NCBI GenBank assembly: GCA_010909165.1
Contig: VJWM01000107.1
Coordinates: 744,001 to 808,000 of the forward strand
Direction of reading: 5' to 3'
From: Anthoceros angustus
Lineage: Eukaryota; Streptophyta; Anthocerotopsida; Anthocerotales; Anthocerotaceae
Length of the DNA: 64,000 nt
This document shows, piece after piece, positions 56,732 to 64,000 of this stretch. The notes under the pieces were generated by a model that worked only from the letters and a program-made list of their open reading frames with translations, was not told the DNA's origin and did no database searches. The translations under genes were made by a program, and so were the position numbers. The number at the start of each line of letters is the position of its first letter. Position 1 is the stretch's first letter.

Positions 56732-59390
56732 AGCCCCCGGGGTTGTCCCTCGCCTCAAACACGCAGCTCATGAACATGGATTCGCCAATTGCCGCCATGT
56801 TCGCCGATGCAAATGTAGTCGGCCCCTCACAACTGCTCGCCGCAACTACCCCCATGCCGGGTTGCGATCGGACATGGAACCGTGGGAACACAGCATTTCC
56901 CATCACAATGTTGCTTGAAGAGGTCAGACAGGGCTGCATTCGCTGCCAGCCCCACCGCCACCCAAACAAAAAAGTGGCCATGGCCGCCAGAGGCACTTCA
57001 ATTGTCGAATGGCAAGAGGCAGAGGTCCTACCTCAGACAATCCGCCTTACACGCGATGCCGCCGTGGATGGGCTCCAGTGGTATTTGTGAGGGCGAACCG
57101 CGACAGCGGAGTTGGCGGCATCGTGGGCCTTGCGCCACTTCTGTAAAACCGCTCGACGCCTCCCTCACAAATCGTTACGCCCGCCGCCATGACGCCTTCT
57201 TCCATTCCTGCGGATCGCCGTGTGCGCAGAACTCCTCCTCATCATGTAGTGGCGGAGGTTGGTTGTGGCCCATGTCTCCAAAGAAGTCCTCAGCTCTATG
57301 GCCCCGAGATCGAGGGCCGGGTCACGCCTTCCAGCTTCAAGAGCTCGCCAGCGCGGCGCGATCGGCGATGAAGCCTTCTACCGCCCCGACATCGAAGCTC
57401 CAACCCGGACGCCGACCACCGCCGCAGAACCCTCCGTGTCTATCCGATGTCCTCGCCGCCTTCCATAATCGAGTGCACGGTCCAACACCGCAGTGGTCCG
57501 GATTCCCCATCCTCGCATTTCTCTCGCGCCGCGCAGATGTCGAAAACATCTTGGCCTCACGCCGCGCATTCCGCTTTCGATGGGAGATGGCGCCGCAGCC
57601 TCCGTGGAGGACGGAAGGCATCGCCATGCCGCAACCACCGTCAGAGGTTTCAAGAATCGACGCCGATGGCGGGATGGTCGCAGCGCTCCCACCGCACCGG
57701 ATGCTCCAAGATGCCCGGACAAGAGCCGGAGGGCGCCGCCTTTCATCTCGCGGAATCCACGACTACGAAGGCCCCACCTGCAGGTAATCGTGTTTCTCGA
57801 GGTCGGGCGATGACGCCTGGAAGCTTTTGGTCAAGTCGGATCTCCCGACCGAGATCGAGTCCCGCCCGTCCACCACTTGTGTGCACGCTATCTCCGCGGA
57901 AATCCGCTTCCCGCCGACGCCTTCCTCCTCTTCCAAGACCGCGCTTTCTGGTAGTTGCGGACCATGAAAGGCTATCGGGATAGGATCCCGACATACAAAG
58001 CGCACTTGCAAAACGTTAGCGCCTGTGATGCGCTAAGGAACAGGAGCGGTCATTCCGTGAGGACTGCAATGGGCGAATGCTGGTTGCACCTTCGTTGCGC
58101 CGATGAAGCAACCAGGCCCAAATTGCCGCGAAGGAAGAGGGTCGCCACCCGTCCACGAGCGGCACCAGCCCCTGCTTCAAACTCAACTGCTATACCTCGC
58201 CTCCACGGGCATGGCGCCTACGCAACCACCACTGCGCCTGCTGGCAATCCTCCTCGACAAACCGCCTCCCCATCCGCCTCGGGTCCTAAGTGGATGGCTC
58301 GTAAATGCGATTCTCATGGAACCGTAATAGAGAGCTTCATGTGCACCTACCGCGACCGCCAGACGCCCGCCTTCGCCGTCTCCCAGAACCATAATCGGGT
58401 GATTGCGGCGTTGTGTGAGGGGATGTTTTCATTGCCGCACGCACCGCTGGTGTTCCCGCCGGAGGGAACGTGCACCCCACCTCACCGCCCCGGAAGGTAC
58501 CGCCCGGCCGCGCCCAGACCGCCGCCGATCCCGCAATGCACACTGCCAAGGGTCCGCCGCTGGCCGAACCGGCACACACCGGAGGGCCTTGCGGATTGCC
58601 TCGCGACTCGGAATTCTAGCAGCGCAGTGAGGCTTGGAAGCGATGAGGCCGACCTGCGTGGGGATTTGATCGAAGACATTTGCATCCTCGCCGAGTTCAC
58701 CCAATCTCCGAGAATGTCGCCACCGCCATCGCACAAGATTCACCGGCGACGGCCCGCCTCGCCTCGCCGCCATGTTTTCACTTGATTGGTGCAGAGTCCA
58801 CCAAAAAAATGGTGTGCCTTGGTCACGGCCTCAGACCGCTGATTTCAGTCAAGGTGGGAGATGGCAGAGGGGGCGTGTGTCCGCGATGGCGAACCACCCG
58901 GCCGATGCCGAGGAAGATACGGAGCGTCCTCCCGTCTTCATGTTTTTCGCATGACAAGAGCGCAGAGGTTCATTATTTCGTGAGTCGCGCCCCCAAACGC
59001 CTCAAACCCCGCTTAGGATTAACAAATGCCCGCCGCTCTGTACGAAACACGACATTCATTACATCGGAAAGACGAGATGGCACGGCGCCTGCCTGCTCCA
59101 AAGATGCACCTCGTCGGATGGCCGCATTGTTTAAGGGCGATGGTGGAGATGAGGACATGTCGCTTAAACGCGCCTTCTAGAAGACGCGTGTTTATGTTTG
59201 AAGTATTCTGCGCAGAGGGACCGGACAGAGGCCGTGGACAAGAATGCGCCGACGCTTGGGAAGACGCTGGTCGCATCTTCAGCAGCCATGCTCTGCACCG
59301 GTGGCGGTCGTGTGAAGTGCGTCACGCTGCCTACAAAACATCGGTCCGCTCACGAAGGGGGATTCCGACATGACCAAGGACGGCCGTGTT
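56732..59390. other. GC-rich region, no gene identified
   Basis: Directly past the CACTA end the base composition jumps to GC-rich. Open frames overlap on both strands (plus 56882-57787, 301 codons; minus frames with VVDGRDSISVGRSDLTKSFQ at about 57850, AANMAAIGESMF-like at about 56770). Some look protein-like, none fits a family I know. If a gene is present it is more likely on the minus strand with introns. Confidence 0.35.
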
Positions 59391-59559
59391 CGCTGTAGCA
59401 ATTTGCGGTTTATGTCAAATCACTTCCTCCATACCACACCCAACCCAAGCATATATAGTGAATTTGTCCTGCATTTCGAACCGAATGGATGGCGGAATAA
59501 CGATGGATATTGAGTATGAGGTTTTTTGTTCACACATGTCTAGTAGGGATGGTTTTGGG

Positions 59560-59860
59560 CCAAACTATAAGGTCCAAAAAGGATGGAACATAATGCATAA
59601 TGTTTTCAATTTTCAAAGGCCAAGGAAGATAGTGGTCCATATAGCATGAGGACTTGACAACCTTGGCCTTTGGGATATTTGAAAGGAGGAAACATCATGC
59701 ATGGTGTGTCCATGCCAAAGGCCAAGGAAGGCAGAGAGGCATATACTACAAAGGACATGTCATCCTTGGCATTTGGGATTTGTCACAATCCAAACATCAT
59801 GCATGTTGTTTCAACCACCAAAGGCCAAGGAAGTTAGTGCTACATATACAGTGTAGGCTT
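59560..59860. repeat. Tandem repeat, about 115 bp, three units
   Basis: 'caaaggccaaggaag' at 59617, 59717 and 59818; 'aacatcatgcatg' at 59689 and 59791 (aacataatgcataatg at 59589). Confidence 0.85.
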
Positions 59861-59989
59861 GGTCTTCCCATATGTGTGTCAATAGTTGGATGGCATGCAG
59901 ATGTAAAGGTAAAACATCTTTAGGGTTTAGCGAAGGGACGCCATGTTAGAGCATGTGCAACATATGCATGTAATCCCGCATATATAGAC

Positions 59990-61270
59990 ATAAATATTAC
60001 ATATGTCTTGTTCCTTGGACTTTGGCCTATAGTAGGATTGAGGACATGCTAGCATCCTTGAAAGGTTGGTATATAATATATGGATATATATGTAGGAGAA
60101 AGTTGAAAACTAAGCATGCCGCCGCATGTGATGTGCTCGTTTTTCTTCCTCTATCCCTTGTAAAAGCAAATTTTCCATGCATCGTCGATAAAGTTCCTTG
60201 GCATATGCCTAAGGATCTTTGTGGTAGCAATGGAAAAGCTTCTATTTTTGTTTCCCTTTTCTATGTATGTAAAGGGTTTTCCTTTATATGCATCAATGAA
60301 AAGGGTCCTTGCACTTTGGTACAAGTGATCGATAATGTCTTCGCCTTGGAAAAGAGGTATATTATGTTCTCTATATATGCAGTGAAAAACATCCGATACC
60401 GCATGATATGTGAGAAGTTGTGCTCTCTAGTTTTGCCTTCTTCTATCCTTCGTCGATGGAAGTTTCCATGCATCATGAACAAAGTTCCTTGGGGCATGGG
60501 GAATGAACTTTGTCCATGATGCATCTGGCATATTGTTTTGCCCTTGATTTTCTTCTGGGTTTTTCGAAGCTTCGGGAAAATGGTCCTTGGCCTTTGGTAG
60601 AAGTGAATGGTAATGTCTTCATCTTAGAACTAAGGTATATTATGTATGTCTATATATGCAAGAATAACACCGTTAACGTGCATGATAGGATAGAAGTTGT
60701 GTTGTGGGTTTTTCGCCTTTTGTTTTCAAGATCGCTTTTTCCATGCATCCCGGAGAGTTCCTTGGCCTATGGCGAAGGAACTGCTTCGTGGTGCATTGAA
60801 AAGTTCCTTTCCATATGTTACCTTTTGTATGCTTGCATCTTTCCCGACATGTGGAAAAGGCTCCTTGGCCTTTGGCACATGTGACTATGAATGTATTCTG
60901 CTTGAACCGAGGTATATCATGTATGTCTCTATATGTGCAATAATAACAACGTAAACTCGCATGACATGGGCGAAGTTTTGTTTTGGTTTTGTCCTTGTAA
61001 TCTTCGTGGCTTTTTTGAATGCATCCTCCAAAACGCTTGGCCCATGGGGATTGATTTTCCCACGATGCGCGGAAATTTTCCTTATGTTTTTCCCTCCGTA
61101 TGCTTGGCCTATGTGTATGCTTGGCCAATGGAATTGTCTCTACATGCATCATCGAAAAGGGTCCTTCGCCTATGGTACAAGACATTGTTCATGACCGGTC
61201 TTTGAAACTAGTTATATCATACGGGCTATATATGTAGGAATAACGTGGAAAACAAACATGGTGCCATGGG
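59990..61270. repeat. Tandem array, about 285-bp monomer, five copies
   Basis: Each monomer starts with 'aggtatattatgtatgtcta' or a variant (60070, 60350, 60628, 60908, 61205). It then holds 'tatatgcaagaataac', 'gcatgataggatagaagttg', 'ccatgcatc' and 'gttccttggcctatgg'. Copies are clearly diverged (substitutions and indels). Some frames stay open over a whole monomer (about 165 codons at 60022-60519) but no domain is seen. It looks like an old satellite-type array. Confidence 0.85.
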
Positions 61271-62568
61271 TTGGTATACGATTTTCCCTCCGCATCGCGG
61301 GCGTAAATCATTGGCCACATGGCGGATGACGTTTTGCATGATGCATGCCATTACGCTTGTCCCGCATGACCGCACTTCCGTCAAGGTTGTGGAGTCCGAG
61401 GCACAAACGCGAAGGAACGGCAGCGGCAAACTCCATCCGCGATCCACAACGGCGGCAGTGAACGCTGGGAAGCCATCCAACTTGCTGTGATGGGCGGAAC
61501 GAACTGGGCCATACCGAGGGAAAGAGCAGCAGAAGCGAACCGAAGAATGGCGGAGGGGGCGCATAATGGAAGCGGACGACCGGTGCATAGAACGGTTGTG
61601 GCAGGCCGCGCGCCATCCCGGTGTTGTAAGGCGATTGGTGGAGGTGATATTGCGCAAGTGACACTCCCGCTGCCTCTACAGGGTGTAGGGTGTGCGGAAC
61701 CGCATGGGACGGCGAACACCGCCAAGTGTGATGGATGGAGAGGGAAGGAGCGAGTGCAGTGCGCGTGCTCCTCGGCGATGGCGGACGATGGCAATCGCTT
61801 TTTCCGCAGCGCACCTCCTTGGAATGGAAGCGGAGGAGTTTGCATCAGTGGCTAGTGGAAACGCGGAAGAGGTGGTGCGGAATCTGAGGGTAAAACATAC
61901 AGGTGCATTTTAACGATCACAACACACTGAGAGCGAAGGGACTGTCGCTGCCAGCTCGGGTGATGCCAAGGAGGTGAAGCTCCGTGGGACAAAGGAAGCA
62001 ATCGGGAGAGGACGGTGGTGGCCAAGCGGGATGGCTGCTGGAAGGTGGGCGGCGGGTGGAGGCGGGTGCCATGGATGGCGGGCGATGCGTTGGCACTCGG
62101 TATGAGAGGTGCGACGGATGAGGATGGGGCTCACGAGCTACGTTTTCTTGTCGCTTTTTTGCTTGCTATCACCATGCAAGTATTGGTAGCAGTAGTAAGG
62201 GCGGTGGCAGCCTGCAGCTTGTGGACCGAGACGGTGACCCGGACAAAGTTTATAGCTATAATTGGTGTGAGAAACCGAATAGTGATTTCTAAGAGTGAGT
62301 GAGGCGGTCCAAGATACGCCATCCGCAAATGTCGTGGGAAGAGGAAAGGAGTTGGCTTACGCCTACAAACAAAAGGAGGGGCCAAAGGGTTGACAAATCG
62401 GACGCCCGTGTCGTGGTTGCCAAAGTGGTTCGCCGAACTGGGTGCTGGACAATTGGTGTCCATGATGTGCGAGTGCACGCCACGAGAACCGCAGATGCCC
62501 ATTGCCAATGCGAGATAACTTTATAAGGAATTGCCCACGCGGGCCCTGAGAGTATATGTAACGATTCG
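61271..62568. other. GC-rich region, no gene identified
   Basis: Overlapping open frames on both strands, none with a domain (longest 168 codons, 61308-61814 minus). Composition resembles 56.7-59.4 kb, so the AT-rich 285-bp array may split one GC-rich unit. Confidence 0.35.
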
Positions 62569-62676
62569 ATATGAATCCCAACTGGGAGGACATGCGGAGG
62601 CAACGGGGTGCGCCGCCAGAACACCTCGGCCAACCACAAGGCGTGTGGCAATTGGAAATTTGGGAGCGATAAAGGC
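62569..62676. repeat. Direct repeat flanking GC-rich block, copy 1
   Basis: 'atatgaatcccaac' ... 'gaggcaac' ... 'gtgtggcaattggaaatttg'. Matches 63918-64000. Confidence 0.85.
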
Positions 62677-63917
62677 GGGAAGGCGGGGTGGAGGGGAGAA
62701 GGTCACTGCTCGATCGCCAAGACCGCTGAGGAGAAGAGCATGGCGGGGTGGCGGGGAGCGAGGCGAGGGGACGCGCGGCGAGGAAGGTGGACCCTCCTCC
62801 GTGGCGCCGGCGATGGCGGGCGACGGAGGAGGAGCGCCATGGCGGAGGGCATGGGGAGGCGCGGGGCCCTGGGCGCCGGCAGCGGAGGCGGCGGGCGATG
62901 GCGAAGGGGGCGCGGCGGCAACGCCGGGGGAGGCGGGGGCACTGCCCCCATGCCGAGCATGGCACGGGGCGTGGGGAGGGCGCAGCAGAGGGAGGAGACG
63001 GGTGGAGGGCACGCCGGGCCGCCCTGCGCCTCCAGACGGGCAGTGGGGAGGCGCCCAGAGGCGAGGCGGGTGGAGGGCGCCATCCCGTGCCCAAGATCGG
63101 CAACGGGGGCGGCGCAGCAGAGGATAGAGGCGGGATGGAGGCACGCCGTCCCGTGCCACAGCGTCGGCAGCCGGAAGGCGGCGCGGCGAGGCGGGGAGAG
63201 TGGAAGGGCCGTCCATGGCCCCTCCTGCGGCGGGCCGTGGCTCAGGGGAGGCGGGGGACATCACCTTTCCTCCCCATCCCGGCGCAGAGCGCGGGGGCGC
63301 AGGGAGGAGGAGGGGAGGGGGAGTCTCCCTCTGGCCGACGCAGATCCGGGGGGGGCCCGCGGGGCGCGCGGGGAGGGCATCCCTCCTCCCCATGGGCGCC
63401 GCAGGCGGCGCAGGTGGAGGCACGCCTCCCCACCGCAACGCCATCGCCCGTGGGGGGCGCAGGAGGAGGGGAGGGGAGACAGGTGCCCTCCCCTGTGGCG
63501 ACGGGCAGGGGGGGCATGGGGTGAGGGCGCATGGAGGAGGAGGAGGGGGGATGGCACCGATCCCCATACGGCGCAGCGTGGCGGCGCAGGCGGAAGGCCA
63601 AGGGAGAAGGGAGTGACCTCCCCAACGCGCGGGCGGGCAGTCAGGGAGGGAGGCACCTCCCCATGGACAACGAGGCCCGGAGGCGACGGGAGAGGTGAGG
63701 TTGCCTCCCGCACAAGGCGGGGCGAGGCGGGCGGAGGAGGTGGGGAGCATGGCGCCGATGGAGAGGGGGAGATCCTTCGAGGAGGAAGCCAACCCGCGGG
63801 TGGAGGACGCCGACGAGGGGGGGCCGCCGAGGCCGAGGCCGAGGGGAGGATGGGGATGGGCCACGCCGCCGCCGCCCGAGCCGGAGGCCGAGCTCGCATG
63901 GCGGCAGATTCCGCGAT
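62677..63917. repeat. Very GC-rich low-complexity block
   Basis: Purine-rich plus strand of GGCG/GGAGG words. 'gggcgcagcagagg' type units about 132 bp apart (62978, 63110). Long frames (488 codons minus, 437 plus) are Pro/Arg/Gly/Ala-rich and reflect composition. No domain. Confidence 0.6.
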
Positions 63918-64000
63918 ATGAATCCCAACCCCGGGAGGAGGAGGCAACGGTGCCCACCAGACACCTCGCGCCACAAGTGCGTGGCAATGGAAATTTGGGA
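63918..64000. repeat. Direct repeat flanking GC-rich block, copy 2 (cut by window end)
   Basis: Same sequence and orientation as 62569-62676, offset 1349. Suggests a tandem repeat of about 1.35 kb that continues past the window. Confidence 0.85.

Noticed and set aside
62521-63987. 488- and 437-codon frames in the GC-rich block
   Set aside because: Both strands are open at once, Pro/Arg/Gly/Ala-rich; a result of base composition.

Overview
The window looks like nuclear DNA of a streptophyte plant. Two single-copy genes support this: the start of an XEG113-like arabinosyltransferase gene (minus strand, 1-875) and a complete four-exon GEM-like GRAM-domain gene (plus strand, 8057-9484). Both have short GT-AG introns of about 100-160 bases. 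Decayed plant-type PPR repeats, a MULE transposase, CACTA (En/Spm) transposases, Ty1/copia and Ty3/gypsy pieces and a LINE tail agree. I cannot name the species. The style of the mobile elements (MULE family, PHD finger inside a gypsy pol, PLS-type PPR debris) leans towards a seed-free plant or a charophyte alga, but that is only an inference. I saw no bacterial operons, CRISPR arrays, rRNA or tRNA genes.

Layout. 0-10 kb: XEG113-like gene with a 289-bp tandem duplication directly upstream of its start, a decayed MULE transposase (3.6-4.9 kb), a decayed Ty3/gypsy pol with a PHD-like finger (6.4-7.4 kb), and the GEM-like gene. 10-14 kb: LINE 3' end, a TA microsatellite, rearranged gag-like modules and a copia gag remnant. 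14.6-16.4 kb: a tandemly duplicated unknown module. 17-26 kb: short repeats rich in TTGTAAA/TTTACAA, a 690-bp tandem array built of broken PPR repeats, a copia tail and more PPR debris. 27-31.3 kb: a frameshifted CACTA TNP2-type transposase with a SET-domain fragment just upstream of it on the same strand. 32-50 kb: a large Ty3/gypsy element on the minus strand with LTRs of about 4.2-4.3 kb, bounded by a primer-binding site (45.4 kb) and a purine-rich tract (39.83 kb). Its LTRs themselves hold a protein-like module also present at 12 kb, plus a 13-bp GTCCGGAC minisatellite. 50-57 kb: several minisatellites, a second CACTA-type protein (Transposase_24-like), a roughly 97-bp array and a CACTA-like terminus at 56,731. 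57-64 kb: GC-rich sequence without a recognised gene, a roughly 285-bp tandem array (60.0-61.3 kb) and a very GC-rich segment flanked by direct repeats.

Only the two host genes look intact (one is cut by the window edge). Everything else is mobile-element or repeat sequence. Copies of the same repeat differ from one another by many small insertions and deletions, which breaks nearly every element reading frame; this may be real decay or an assembly artefact. The most interesting signals are the large-LTR gypsy element with its LTR-embedded coding module, the PHD finger in a gypsy pol, the SET fragment beside a CACTA transposase, and the tandem PPR array.
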